64,000 nt of DNA, from assembly GCA_963772165.1 (NCBI GenBank), contig CAVYWA010000027.1, forward strand, positions 1 to 64,000, given 5' to 3'. Positions within the stretch are counted from its first letter, which is position 1, and every line of letters starts with the position of its first letter. Source of the stretch: JAGVPT01 sp963772165. Its GTDB lineage: Bacteria > Bacteroidota > Ignavibacteria > UBA10030 > UBA8401. The translations under genes were made by a program, and so were the position numbers. The notes under the pieces are model-generated. The model ran no database searches and was not told the DNA's origin. It was given only the letters and a program-made list of their open reading frames with translations. Shown here piece by piece: positions 9,537 to 18,635 of this stretch.

Positions 9537-10379
9537 CTACTTGATCATTCTTGAGAATTCTCGTTTCTGCTCCTCATTGAGAAGCTTCATGATACTCTCA
9601 TTTTCTTCCTCACGATTTTTTTCCATTGCGTTTTGAATTTCATCCGGATTGGGATTTGGCCTTGTCCGCAGCTGTTCCCCCTTTTCATGAGAGTTCACCA
9701 GCACGACTCGGATCTTTTGTTTCTGTTCGCCGGTAAGATTCAGCCTTTCAGAATATTTTGCCAACTGCTCGTCGATTGAAAGCGGCCCTGGCTTGTCGCT
9801 TGGCGGACCCTGAAGATTATCTCTTTGATTCCTGCCTATATTTTTATCACGGGGACTTTGGTCTTCTCGCCTATCACGTTTTTCTTGATCATTCTCAGGT
9901 TCGTCTTTCGCCGGCTTGCGGCCTATAACATCAAACACGATTGGTTTCAGTCTTTCTTTTTGCTCAGGCGTACAGATCGCCAGCAATTCTTGAAAATACC
10001 TGAACCTGAGCAACTCAACTTTGGATTCCAGGTCTCCTATTTCTCTTGTTTTCGCATCGGCTACAGAACTGTCGCGATTGGTCGCAAACAAGTCTTCGGC
10101 AAGTTCTGTTTTAATTTTGTCCAACTGATCATTATTGTCAGTGAGCTGCTCCAAAAGCGATGTTTGTATTTTTATGAGTTGATTGGTTTGTTCTTCCGTC
10201 AAATCGAGTGCTTTTGTGATCAGCTTCACGGACTCTGATGGATGAACTCCCTCGGCTTTTCGCTGCGGCTCATATGTTTTTGCGGTCTGCATCCAGATTA
10301 TGGAAAGGGCAAGAACATTGAGGGCGAAGAGTCCAACAATCAGCCAATTCTTTACTCTGTTTTGGTTTATCCAGTCCAT
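9537..10379 (-). CDS. Membrane-anchored double Spy/CnrX-like protein
   Basis: This is a 280-residue protein with one N-terminal membrane helix at about 11-31 (WLIVGLFALNVLALSIIW) and the rest probably in the periplasm. It contains two Spy/CpxP-type helical units. The first has LDLTEEQ near 64 and a CTPEQKERL motif. The second has LNLTGEQKQK and LLNEEQKREF near the end. A highly charged linker rich in D, E, R, K and N joins them. It follows the small membrane protein by 11 bp. By analogy with CnrX it may sense metal or envelope stress and control the sigma factor through the membrane partner. No obvious His-rich metal site is visible, so the ligand is open. Confidence 0.75.
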   Translation of the reverse strand: MDWINQNRVKNWLIVGLFALNVLALSIIWMQTAKTYEPQRKAEGVHPSESVKLITKALDLTEEQTNQLIKIQTSLLEQLTDNNDQLDKIKTELAEDLFATNRDSSVADAKTREIGDLESKVELLRFRYFQELLAICTPEQKERLKPIVFDVIGRKPAKDEPENDQEKRDRREDQSPRDKNIGRNQRDNLQGPPSDKPGPLSIDEQLAKYSERLNLTGEQKQKIRVVLVNSHEKGEQLRTRPNPNPDEIQNAMEKNREEENESIMKLLNEEQKREFSRMIK

Positions 10380-10390
10380 CGCATGCTCGT

Positions 10391-10705
10391 CTAGAAATTG
10401 ATTTGAGATTGACTAATCTTAAAATCCTCTTTCAGTTGCGAAACCAGTTGTTCATGTAAACGGTATTCTGATTCCCGCTGAGAATAATAAACTGCAGTGA
10501 TGAGGTTGACGAAAAGGAGGAGGAGAACTGCAGCGTAGCTCAGAACGATCCTTGCGCTTGACCGGAATGTCCGTTTGTGCAATCGATCTGCTCTCGCGGC
10601 TGCTATTCGTGTCATGAGAAATGGATTCTCCTCAAGAGTGATGTCGTTGTCAAACGCTTGCAGCGTCTTGTCAACCTCATCCAAGATTCGTTTTTCTTTT
10701 GCCAT
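10391..10705 (-). CDS. Small single-pass membrane protein, probable anti-sigma factor
   Basis: This is a 104-residue protein with a charged cytoplasmic N-terminus (EKRILDEVDKTLQAFDND), one membrane helix at about 50-70 (LSYAAVLLLLFVNLITAV) and a short outside tail. It lacks the HxxxCxxC zinc anti-sigma motif. Its place 16 bp after the ECF sigma gene, its size and topology match CnrY-type anti-sigma factors, which bind sigma with a short N-terminal helix. The role is inferred from context. Sequence similarity to known anti-sigma factors is not evident by eye. Confidence 0.65.
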   Translation of the reverse strand: MAKEKRILDEVDKTLQAFDNDITLEENPFLMTRIAAARADRLHKRTFRSSARIVLSYAAVLLLLFVNLITAVYYSQRESEYRLHEQLVSQLKEDFKISQSQINF

Positions 10706-10721
10706 GATTACATCCTTGGGT

Positions 10722-11297
10722 CTATAGATGTTTTTTGTAGTACGCGTAAAGTAGTTTCTTCAAGTTTGATTTAGCGCGATGGAGTAGTGACTCCACGGAC
10801 GGGATACTGGTTGCCATTATCAAAGAAATCTCCTCATAACTCATTTCTCTGTACTTACTCAGCGTAAATGCGATTCTCTGATTCTCCGGCAATTTGTTAA
10901 GAGCCCACTGCAAGATCCTGGCTCTATCCTGGTTCTCAAGCAACTCATCTGGTCCATTACTGGCCGAAGCCAATATTCGTTCTTCTGCTTCCTCTTTTTC
11001 GAATAAACTCACTATTACAGCAAAACGCTTCTTCCTTTTTAAACTTTTCAGATAATTGAGAGATTTAGCAACCGTTATCCGATAGATCCATGTGGATAAT
11101 CGTGATTCACCTCTAAATGAATGTATGGATTCAAACACCTCCAAGAATACTTCTTGAGTAATGTCCTCGGCCGCCTCCTTGTTTCTCAAAAACTTATATG
11201 AGCAGTTCAGGACTAATTTCTGATATTTTCCCACGACTAACCGAAAGGCTTCATCGTCTCCACCTTTGAGCTTTTCGATTAATTCGAGATCATTCAT
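10722..11297 (-). CDS. ECF RNA polymerase sigma factor
   Basis: This is a 191-residue sigma-70 family factor of the extracytoplasmic-function group. Region 2 is seen at about 20-90 (DITQEVFLEVFESIHSFR, STWIYRITVAKSLNYLKS). Region 4 is at about 130-185, with the helix-turn-helix MSYEEISLIMATSIPSVESLLHR in outline and a basic C-terminal end. It is the first gene of an operon with a small membrane protein and a Spy-like protein. Such factors usually transcribe their own operon. The upstream 200 bp (11298-11507) holds no gene, and I could not settle on a promoter there. Confidence 0.9.
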   Translation of the reverse strand: MNDLELIEKLKGGDDEAFRLVVGKYQKLVLNCSYKFLRNKEAAEDITQEVFLEVFESIHSFRGESRLSTWIYRITVAKSLNYLKSLKRKKRFAVIVSLFEKEEAEERILASASNGPDELLENQDRARILQWALNKLPENQRIAFTLSKYREMSYEEISLIMATSIPSVESLLHRAKSNLKKLLYAYYKKHL

Positions 11298-11507
11298 TCA
11301 AGAGTATTTGATTTCTACTACTATTTGACAACATAATCTGTTGAAACTTGCGGAAGATTTCAGAAGATAAACATTATTATGATGATCTGCCCCCAGTTTA
11401 TGTGCCCGTGCGTAGTTTAGTTTTTTGTCGAGACTCGCGGAACGAGAAGACCGGACATGCGAATTTTGTTCGCCATTTGGTTTTCTTACACTCATTCGTT
11501 CCTTTCT

Positions 11508-12419
11508 CTATTCTTGAACAGGCACCGACACCCGAAGCCGATCCAGATCGCGCATCGGCGGCTGCCCGAAGAGCCTCCTGTACTCGCGGCTGAACTGGGA
11601 GGGACTTTCATAGCCAACCTTGAATGCTACGCTCGCTGCATCCGTCGCTTCGACGCTCAGCAACCGGCGAGCTTCCTGAAGCCTCACCTGTTTCTGATAC
11701 TGCAGCGGGCTCATGTTTGTCACCTGCCGGAAATGAAGATGAAAAGATGAGGGGCTCATGTTCGCCATGCGCGCTAAACCGGACACACTCAACGGCTCTG
11801 CATAATCTCTCCGAAGGTGCTCCACGACTTTTCCGATCCTCTGAGTCTTGCTTCCGACAACTCCAAGTTGCCGTATCTTCGTTCCATAACGAGAGCTCAT
11901 CAGAAGGTAATGAATCTCTCGGACAATCGATGGAGCAAGCACTTTCAGATCATTCTTGTTTTCCAACGCCTTCATCAATCGGGCAAAAGCGTCAGCCAGT
12001 TCCGCAGTTACCTTCTCTACGTAAAATCCTCCACCAAGCCGATCATACTGCACCTCGGTCGGAGAGGTCTCCTGCAGAATTTCATAGACCACCGAAGGTT
12101 GAAGCTCAAGTGTAAGTCCCACGTACGGCTCTTTTGCTGATGCCTTCACAACCTGCACCGTGGCAGGAATATCGATACAACTCACCAAATAATTTTCAGG
12201 ATTGTAACGGTATACTTTCTTTCCGCTCCAGACTCTTTTTTCACCCTGAAGGACCAAGCAGACTACCGAAGCATACATGCCGGGCGAAGCCTCCGTCGTT
12301 TTCTCCCTTCTGATCACTTTGAGTTCCGGAAGAGGTGTTTCGTGAATTCCTTCGCGGTCGCAATACTTGAGCGCGTCGGCGAAAAGGGAGTTGGTGATTT
12401 CCGTTCGAGACGATTTCAT
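11508..12419 (-). CDS. AraC family transcriptional regulator
   Basis: This is a 303-residue regulator starting at ATG 12419, with AAGGAG upstream; the extension to 12473 is unsupported. The N-terminal AraC_N-type cupin-like domain covers about 20-175. The C-terminal double helix-turn-helix covers about 195-290 (PLSVSGLARMANMSPSSFHLHFR, then EARRLLSVEATDAASVAFKVGYESPSQFSREYRRLFG in outline). It is divergent from the plus-strand redox cassette starting at 12597, the usual layout for an AraC activator and its targets. The 177-bp gap between them contains a perfect 11-bp palindrome (CCTCTAAGAGG, 12474-12484) that might be a regulatory site. Confidence 0.88.
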   Translation of the reverse strand: MKSSRTEITNSLFADALKYCDREGIHETPLPELKVIRREKTTEASPGMYASVVCLVLQGEKRVWSGKKVYRYNPENYLVSCIDIPATVQVVKASAKEPYVGLTLELQPSVVYEILQETSPTEVQYDRLGGGFYVEKVTAELADAFARLMKALENKNDLKVLAPSIVREIHYLLMSSRYGTKIRQLGVVGSKTQRIGKVVEHLRRDYAEPLSVSGLARMANMSPSSFHLHFRQVTNMSPLQYQKQVRLQEARRLLSVEATDAASVAFKVGYESPSQFSREYRRLFGQPPMRDLDRLRVSVPVQE

Positions 12420-12596
12420 CGATTGGTTCTCCTTAATTATTCTAATATAATTCCTGCTAACACAAAACTCCACCCTCTAAGAGGATTAGGCAATAAATCA
12501 GTAGCATTGGGATAGTTGCCTTATTCGATAATTTCTATATTAGTTGTAGAGAATTTTAGGGGCAAACGAACGAGGCATGGAAAGAAAGATGATGAA

Positions 12597-13286
12597 ATGA
12601 GACCTTATGTCATTTGTCATATGCTCGCTTCAATTGATGGAAAAATCGATGGCTCGGTTCTCCAGGCGGTTACTGGAAGCGGCGAATACGAAATTACGGG
12701 TGCATTGTTGAAAGGAGACGCCTGGGTCTGCGGCCGCATCACCATGCAGCAGCACTTCGCCGAGGATGAACCATTCGTTTCCACATCGAACGAAGCGGCA
12801 GGACCTCAGCCCGTCTACGTGGCTCGACGCGCCAAGTCATACGCTGTTTCAATAGATACCGTTGGCAAGCTCCGGTGGTCAAAGAGCGATATCGACGGCG
12901 ACCACCTCATCTGTGTTGTGAGTGAGCGAGTTCCGGAAGATTATTTATCACTGCTGCGTCAAAAGAAAATTTCATATATCGTGACCGGGAAAGCAGCTGT
13001 TGATATGACCGAAGCAGTAAACCTGCTGGGGAAGCATTTCGGAATTAAGACGTTGCTCCTCGAAGGGGGCGGACACATCAACGGTGCATTTCTCGAGGCA
13101 GGTCTCGTCGACGAGCTCAGCCTTCTGATAGTACCGGGGATCGACGGCCGCCATGATATCCCTGCTGTATTCGACGGCGTAAATCCTTTTCTCACGAAAG
13201 CTGTCCAATTAAAACTTAAATCTGTCGAGCAACGGAAGAACGATACCCTTTGGATTCGTTACACGATGAAAAATAAAAACAATTGA
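12597..13286 (+). CDS. RibD C-terminal/dihydrofolate reductase family protein
   Basis: This is a 229-residue NADPH-dependent reductase of the RibD_C family, starting at ATG 12597 (MRPYVICHMLASIDGKI). The GKxxVDMTEAVNLLGKHFGIKTLLLEGGGHINGAFL region in outline and the SLLIVPGIDG segment match the nucleotide-binding half of bacterial 5-amino-6-(5-phosphoribosylamino)uracil reductase-like proteins. The deaminase half of true RibD is absent, so this stand-alone type is more likely a detoxifying reductase than a riboflavin enzyme. First gene of the AraC-linked cassette. Confidence 0.8.
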   Translation: MRPYVICHMLASIDGKIDGSVLQAVTGSGEYEITGALLKGDAWVCGRITMQQHFAEDEPFVSTSNEAAGPQPVYVARRAKSYAVSIDTVGKLRWSKSDIDGDHLICVVSERVPEDYLSLLRQKKISYIVTGKAAVDMTEAVNLLGKHFGIKTLLLEGGGHINGAFLEAGLVDELSLLIVPGIDGRHDIPAVFDGVNPFLTKAVQLKLKSVEQRKNDTLWIRYTMKNKNN

Positions 13287-13297
13287 ACGGAGAAACG

Positions 13298-14287
13298 ATG
13301 AAAAAACGCAAACTTGGAAAAAATGGATTGGAAGTCTCGGCCCTCGGGCTCGGCTGCATGGGTATGAACTTTTCTTATGCACCGTTCCCTGAAAAAAAAG
13401 AAATGATCTCCCTTATTCGTTCGGCGGTGGAACAAGGAGTTACTTTTTTCGACACCGCCGAAGCGTACGGCCCGTTTACAAACGAAGAACTTGTCGGTGA
13501 AGCGCTTGCTCCCTTCCGCGATCAAGTGGTGATCGCCACAAAATTCGGTTTCAAGTACGGCCCCAAGGGAGAACAGACGGGCCAGGATAGCCGGCCAGAG
13601 CACATTAGAGAGGTTGCTGAAGCATCGTTGAAACGACTCAAGATCGATGCCATCGATTTGTTCTATCAACATCGAGTTGACGCTAGCGTGCCAATTGAAG
13701 ATGTGGCCGGTGCGGTAAAGGATTTAATTCGCGAGGGAAAAGTAAAGCACTTCGGCCTTTCTGAAGCAGGAGTTAAAACAATTCGCAGGGCGCATGCAGT
13801 ACAGCCTGTGACCGCACTCCAGAGTGAATACTCGCTCTGGTGGAGGCGGCCCGAAGAGGAAGTGATACCGACACTCGAAGAACTCGGAATCGGGTTCGTT
13901 CCGTTCAGCCCGCTTGGGAAGGGTTTCCTTACGGGAAAGATCGACGAGAAAACGACGTTCGACAAATCCGACTTCCGTAACATCGTCCCTCGCTTTACCG
14001 CCGAGAATCGAAAGACAAATCAAGCCGTGGTTGACCTCCTTACAACAATCGGAAATCGGAAGAAGTCGACTCCCGCACAGATTGCCCTCGCCTGGCTGTT
14101 GGCACAGAAGCCGTGGATTGTTCCAATTCCGGGAACGACAAAACTGCATCGTTTGCAGGAAAACATCGGTGCCGCGAGCATTACATTGAGTCCCGAAGAA
14201 TTGAGCGACATTAATTCGGCGCTTGAAAAAATAAAAGTAGTGGGCGACCGCTATCCGGAACAGCTGGAAAAAAGAACAGGACTATAA
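13298..14287 (+). CDS. Aldo/keto reductase
   Basis: This is a 329-residue NADP-dependent aldo/keto reductase starting at ATG 13298 behind GGAGA. The TIM-barrel catalytic residues are visible: Asp and Tyr in FFDTAEAYG, Lys in VVIATKFG, and His in LFYQHRVD. The C-terminal cofactor segment VPIPGTTKLHRLQENIGA is also present. It is of the AKR13/YajO-like type that reduces aldehydes and ketones. The start is 11 bp after the RibD-like gene stop. The substrate is unknown. Confidence 0.88.
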   Translation: MKKRKLGKNGLEVSALGLGCMGMNFSYAPFPEKKEMISLIRSAVEQGVTFFDTAEAYGPFTNEELVGEALAPFRDQVVIATKFGFKYGPKGEQTGQDSRPEHIREVAEASLKRLKIDAIDLFYQHRVDASVPIEDVAGAVKDLIREGKVKHFGLSEAGVKTIRRAHAVQPVTALQSEYSLWWRRPEEEVIPTLEELGIGFVPFSPLGKGFLTGKIDEKTTFDKSDFRNIVPRFTAENRKTNQAVVDLLTTIGNRKKSTPAQIALAWLLAQKPWIVPIPGTTKLHRLQENIGAASITLSPEELSDINSALEKIKVVGDRYPEQLEKRTGL

Positions 14288-14302
14288 AATATAAGAGGCG
14301 TT

Positions 14303-14737
14303 ATGAATACTACAAAAAATCAAAACGCAATTTTCCTAAAAGGTCAAAAAGCCTCTGCTGATTACTTCACTGGAACTGCATGGGTGAATATCCTGGTTCC
14401 GCAGGATGAGACGGAAAGTTATGCAATAGGCAACGTTGTCTTTGAGCCGGGCTGCAGAAACAACTGGCACAAACATCCGGCAGGACAAATCCTGCTCGTG
14501 ACCGACGGAAAAGGCTATTATCAGGAAAAGGGAAAACCAGCACGGTTGCTGACGAAAGGCGATATCGTCGTCATCCCATCCCACGTCGAACACTGGCACG
14601 GTGCCGCGCACGATAGCAGTTTCACGCACATTGCTGTCACCAACAACTCAAAAAATGGCGCTGTGGAATGGTTGGTACCCGTGAGCGATGAAGAATATTA
14701 CAGCTTTCAACCTGCACAACCTAAAACAAAAAAATGA
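14303..14737 (+). CDS. Cupin domain protein
   Basis: This is a 144-residue single-domain cupin. The metal-binding motif 1 reads GCRNNWHKHPAGQILLVTDGKGYYQEKG in outline and motif 2 includes HVEHWHGAAHDSSFTHIAV, so the usual histidines and glutamine are present. Such proteins commonly accompany carboxymuconolactone decarboxylase-like proteins and aldo/keto reductases. Its stop overlaps the ATG of the next gene (ATGA), indicating translational coupling. Confidence 0.85.
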   Translation: MNTTKNQNAIFLKGQKASADYFTGTAWVNILVPQDETESYAIGNVVFEPGCRNNWHKHPAGQILLVTDGKGYYQEKGKPARLLTKGDIVVIPSHVEHWHGAAHDSSFTHIAVTNNSKNGAVEWLVPVSDEEYYSFQPAQPKTKK

Positions 14738-15486
14738 ATCTGACAAAAGCTGCAATCAGAAACCATGAAGAATTGTTCCCCAACTACAAATCAACACTCC
14801 AACAAACAGACCCGGAGCTGATCGAAATATTTGACAAATTCGCTTTTGACGAGATCATCAGTTCCGGCGGCCTAGATACAAGAACAAGGGTAATGATGAT
14901 TTTGGCATCAACCCTTGCAAGCCAGGCGTTGAGCGAATACGAAGTGATGCTCGGCGCCGCTCTGAATGTTGGGGTAACCCCCGTCGAAATCAAGGAAATT
15001 CTCTATCAGTCGGTACCATACGTAGGCATTGCAAAGGTTTTGGATTTCATTCACGCCACAAATGATGCGTTGAAGAGCAGAGGAATACAACTGCCATTAG
15101 CGGGTCAATCCACAACTTCACCAGAAACACGACACGAGGAGGGATTGAAATTACGGAAACAGATCTTTGGTGATACGACTGATAAAATGTATGACGAGTC
15201 GCCCAAGAACCAGCTTCATATTCAAAAATACTTATCGGCAAATTGTTTTGGCGATTACTACACGAGAACCGGAATAGATATCAAGACAAGGGAGCTTCTC
15301 ACATACGCCATGCTCATATCGTTGGGAGGTGTTGAGCCTCAGGTGAAAGGGCATATTCAGGGCAACATGAATGTTGGTAACGGAAAAGACATACTACTGA
15401 GTGTTGTGACACATTTATTGCCTTATATTGGATACCCAAGGGCATTGAATGCTGTACGATGTTTGAATGAAGTCGAACCAGAATAA
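14734..15486 (+). CDS. Carboxymuconolactone decarboxylase family protein (two CMD domains)
   Basis: This is a 250-residue protein with two copies of the CMD fold. The first is around 20-110 (TRVMMILASTLASQALSEYEVMLGAALNVGV in outline, EIKEILYQSVPYVGIAKVLDF). The second is around 140-245 (DIKTRELLTYAMLISLGGVEPQVKGHIQGNMNVG in outline). The CxxC of AhpD-type peroxidases is absent, so an alkylhydroperoxidase role is unlikely. It overlaps the cupin gene by 4 bp. The true substrate is unknown. Confidence 0.85.
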   Translation: MNLTKAAIRNHEELFPNYKSTLQQTDPELIEIFDKFAFDEIISSGGLDTRTRVMMILASTLASQALSEYEVMLGAALNVGVTPVEIKEILYQSVPYVGIAKVLDFIHATNDALKSRGIQLPLAGQSTTSPETRHEEGLKLRKQIFGDTTDKMYDESPKNQLHIQKYLSANCFGDYYTRTGIDIKTRELLTYAMLISLGGVEPQVKGHIQGNMNVGNGKDILLSVVTHLLPYIGYPRALNAVRCLNEVEPE

Positions 15487-15505
15487 AAGAATCAAGAGGG
15501 AAATT

Positions 15506-16357
15506 ATGCATACGGTCCAATTAAACAACGGCCTCGAAATGCCCGTCTTAGGGTTTGGTGTTTTCCAAATGACGAAGGCCGGCGAATGCGAAGAAGCTGT
15601 CTATGAAGCGATACGTACCGGCTACCGTCTGATTGATACCGCCGCTTCGTACGGAAACGAAACGGAAGTCGGCAAAGCGATCAAAAGAAGCGGTGTAGCA
15701 AGGGATGAGCTCTTTATTACTACCAAACTCTGGATTGAGCAGACCGGGTACGAAAACACAAAGAAGGCTTTTGAGAAGTCGCTGAAGAAGCTGCAATTAG
15801 AGTATTTGGATTTGTACCTGATTCATCAACCCTATGGAGATGTTCACGGTTCATGGCGGGCAATGGAAGATTTGTATCGGAAGGGTAAAATTCGAGCTAT
15901 CGGTGTCAGCAACTTCCAGCCGGACCGGTTGATGGATTTGATAGTATTCAACAAAGTTGTCCCGGCTGTAAATCAGATTGAAACGCATCCGTTTAACCAA
16001 CAAATAGAAACTGCCGGTTTTTTAAAGGCGAACGGGATCCAAATCGAATCGTGGGGACCGTTTGCTGAAGGCAGAAACAATCTTTTTCAGAATGAAGTAT
16101 TGGTTTCTTTGGCCGGGAAATACAAGAAATCAGTCGCTCAGATCGTGCTACGGTGGCTGATACAAAGAGGTGTCGTCGTTATTCCTAAATCAATTCGCAA
16201 GGAAAGAATGATAGAGAATTTCAACGTATTCGATTTTGAAATAACCTCTGAAGATATGGATGTGATTGTATCGCTCGACACGAAGAAAAGCTTGTTCTTC
16301 GATCATCGTAACCCGGAAATCATAAAATGGTTTGCGAGTAGAAAGCTCGACATCTAA
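15506..16357 (+). CDS. Aldo/keto reductase, 2,5-diketogluconate reductase type
   Basis: This is a 283-residue protein starting at ATG 15506 behind AAGAGGG. The catalytic tetrad is intact: Asp and Tyr in LIDTAASYGNE, Lys in FITTKLWIE, His in LYLIHQPYGD. The signature GVSNFQPDRL and the C-terminal VVIPKSIRKERMIENFNVFDF place it with the AKR5-type enzymes (DkgA-like). It is a second, only distantly related aldo/keto reductase in the same cassette. Confidence 0.9.
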   Translation: MHTVQLNNGLEMPVLGFGVFQMTKAGECEEAVYEAIRTGYRLIDTAASYGNETEVGKAIKRSGVARDELFITTKLWIEQTGYENTKKAFEKSLKKLQLEYLDLYLIHQPYGDVHGSWRAMEDLYRKGKIRAIGVSNFQPDRLMDLIVFNKVVPAVNQIETHPFNQQIETAGFLKANGIQIESWGPFAEGRNNLFQNEVLVSLAGKYKKSVAQIVLRWLIQRGVVVIPKSIRKERMIENFNVFDFEITSEDMDVIVSLDTKKSLFFDHRNPEIIKWFASRKLDI

Positions 16358-16422
16358 AATCGTTGATTACCGAAGCGGTGCGTCTGAGTTCTAAATCATT
16401 TTAATAAAGCGAATAATTGAGA

Positions 16423-17002
16423 ATGAAAAAAGTAATTATTCTTGGTGCCAGCGGTAATATTGCACGGCACGTCATTGAGCTTCTGGTTAAACAGGATGAT
16501 GTGCACCTGACTTTGTTTTTGCGCAATGCCCGTCGGCTGCGCAATAGGGATGTCTCCAAATGCCGTATCGTTGAAGGCAATGTTCTGGACTATGCTCAAC
16601 TGAAAGAGGCTCTCACAGGACAAGATATTGTCTATGCAAATCTTTCGGGCGACCTGGAAGCAATGGCAAAGAATATTGTGAAGGCAATGAACGAAAAAGG
16701 TATTAAAAAACTTATCTTTATAAGTTCAATAGGTATCTATGACGTTCCATTAAAACCCGTATTGAAGCCTTACCGAAGAGCTGCAGATGCCATAGAAGCG
16801 TCCGACCTTGAATACACTATTCTGAGGCCGACCTGGTTTACCGATGTGGATGAAGTCGATTATGAAACAACCCGAAAGGGCGAACCCGAAAAAGGGATCG
16901 GTCATTTCACAAAAAAGCTTGGCGACCTTCATCACAACAATCATAAAATCTCCGGAAAAGTATCTCCGTGAAAACCTCGGAGTGAACAAGCCCAATTCTT
17001 GA
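16423..17002 (+). CDS. NAD(P)H-binding SDR (NmrA/YwnB-like), frame-interrupted
   Basis: This is an atypical short-chain dehydrogenase starting at ATG 16423, with the dinucleotide motif VIILGASGNIARH and the core KLIFISSIGIYD and LEYTILRPTWFTD. The literal frame stops at 16971 with a tail that does not fit the family. Moving one base forward after the A6 run at 16911-16916 restores a fitting C-terminus (KSLATFITTIIKSPEKYL, then ENLGVNKPNS) ending at TGA 17002. One extra A in that run would explain it, so either a homopolymer error or a recent mutation. Member of the AraC-linked cassette. Confidence 0.75.
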
Positions 17003-17044
17003 AATTTATTCTCAAATCGAAGGATGTTAAAAAGGAGCTAGACC

Positions 17045-18061
17045 ATGCAAGGAGCTGTTTTATACGGTCCACGTGATGTGCGTTTTGAAGAGCGCGACGC
17101 GCCGAAAATTATCAAGCCAACAGATGCCATTATCAGGATCTCGGCCGCCTGCGTGTGCGGGTCGGATCTGTGGCCTTACCGCGGCATCAACCCCGTCACT
17201 CAGCCGACTCCGATGGGGCACGAATACTGCGGCATCGTCGAGGAGATCGGCAGAACGGTCACCTCGGTCAAGCCCGGCCAGTTCGTCATCGGTTCTTTTT
17301 TTGCTTCCGACAATACTTGTCCCCATTGCCAGGCTGGCTATCAGTCGTCCTGCCAGCACAAGGAACTCGTCGGCGGGGCGCAGGCGCCGATGCTGCGTGT
17401 GCCGCTCGCGGACGGAACCTTAGTGGCAACCCCGGAAATTCCCTCGGATGACTTGATCCCAAGCCTGCTAACTCTTTCCGATGTTATGGGCACCGGTTGG
17501 TTCGCCGCCTACGCAGCCAATGTGAAGTCGGGCAACACGGTGGTGGTCGTCGGTGACGGCGCGGTCGGCCTTCTCGCCGTGCTTTCCGCTAAACAGATGG
17601 GCGCCGGCCGGATCATTGCGATGAGCCGTCACGAGTCGCGTCAAAAGCTTGCCCGCGAGTTCGGCGCGACCGATATCGTGACCGAGCGCGGCGACAAAGG
17701 CGTTGCCAGAATCAAACAACTTACAAACGGGGTCGGTGCTGATGCAGTGCTGGAATGCGTCGGGACCGCTGAGTCTATGATGCAGGCCATACATTCCACC
17801 CGCCCGGGCGGCACTGTGGGATATGTCGGCGTCCCCCATGGAGTCGAGCTTAAGGGTGAAGAGCTGTTCTTTATGCATGTTCGTCTATTCGGCGGCCCAG
17901 CCCCCGTGCGCCAATTCCTGCCCCATCTGATCGATCTGGTGCTGGACGGAAAGATCAACCCCGGCAAGGTCTTCGACCTCACCCTGCCCCTCCACAAGGT
18001 TTCGGAGGGCTATCGCGCCATGGACGAACGCCGTGCAATCAAAACACTTCTGAAGCCGTAA
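17045..18061 (+). CDS. Zinc-dependent alcohol dehydrogenase
   Basis: This is a 338-residue medium-chain dehydrogenase. Zinc ligands are seen in CVCGSDLW and GHEYCGIVEEIG. A structural-zinc-like cysteine cluster (CPHCQAGYQSSCQHKE) follows. The Rossmann motif is VVVGDGAVGLLAVLSAKQMGAG, given in outline. It is preceded by AAAAGGAGCT. Third-position G and C are clearly more common here than in the genes upstream, suggesting recent transfer. The substrate is unknown. Confidence 0.88.
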   Translation: MQGAVLYGPRDVRFEERDAPKIIKPTDAIIRISAACVCGSDLWPYRGINPVTQPTPMGHEYCGIVEEIGRTVTSVKPGQFVIGSFFASDNTCPHCQAGYQSSCQHKELVGGAQAPMLRVPLADGTLVATPEIPSDDLIPSLLTLSDVMGTGWFAAYAANVKSGNTVVVVGDGAVGLLAVLSAKQMGAGRIIAMSRHESRQKLAREFGATDIVTERGDKGVARIKQLTNGVGADAVLECVGTAESMMQAIHSTRPGGTVGYVGVPHGVELKGEELFFMHVRLFGGPAPVRQFLPHLIDLVLDGKINPGKVFDLTLPLHKVSEGYRAMDERRAIKTLLKP

Positions 18062-18079
18062 ATTAAAGAGGGCCGACAA

Positions 18080-18463
18080 ATGACAGCTTGGTTAAAAGAC
18101 GAACTGCGGAAGATTGCTGAAGCTGATAACCTGCACGTCTCGCCTTTCCGTGAGGATGGGACAACGTATGGCACCCCGACGTGGATTTGGTCCGTCGCGG
18201 TCGGCGATGCCCTCTATGTGCGTGCCTACAACGGGCAGAACTCTCGCTGGTATCAGGCCGCGGTGCGGCACAAAGCCGGGCGGATTATTGCCGCTGGAAT
18301 AACGAAGGAAGTCACTTTCGAGCCGGTCGAAGGGACGATCAACGACTTCATTGACGACGCGTACCGTGTGAAGTACCATGGCAGCTCATATCTTAGTTCG
18401 ATGATCGGCAAACGCGCACGCCCCACGACAATTAAGATCATGCCGCGCGAGACCAATACCTGA
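18080..18463 (+). CDS. DUF2255 family protein
   Basis: This is a 127-residue protein of the DUF2255 type, a small split-barrel fold (WIWSVAVGDALYVRAYNGQNSRWY in outline, then ITKEVTFEPV and YRVKYHGSSYL). It lies 18 bp after the alcohol dehydrogenase and shares its GC-rich codon use, so the two probably travelled together. The function is unknown. It is the last gene of the plus-strand cassette. Confidence 0.8.
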   Translation: MTAWLKDELRKIAEADNLHVSPFREDGTTYGTPTWIWSVAVGDALYVRAYNGQNSRWYQAAVRHKAGRIIAAGITKEVTFEPVEGTINDFIDDAYRVKYHGSSYLSSMIGKRARPTTIKIMPRETNT

Positions 18464-18635
18464 TCGTGTTTCTATATCGGTGAGAAAACGTCGGCGATGA
18501 ACGATATTTGTCCCCATCGAGTACACGAAAAACACACGGCAGAGTAAAGGCTATCAGAAGAATTGGAAGAGAGAGCAGTGCCTCGTGTTCAGCAATAGCA
18601 CGATCCTGCCTGACTCTATGGAAAAGAAAGACTTT

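Noticed and set aside
14734..15486. AhpD-type alkylhydroperoxidase
   Set aside because: The CxxC active site is absent in both CMD domains.
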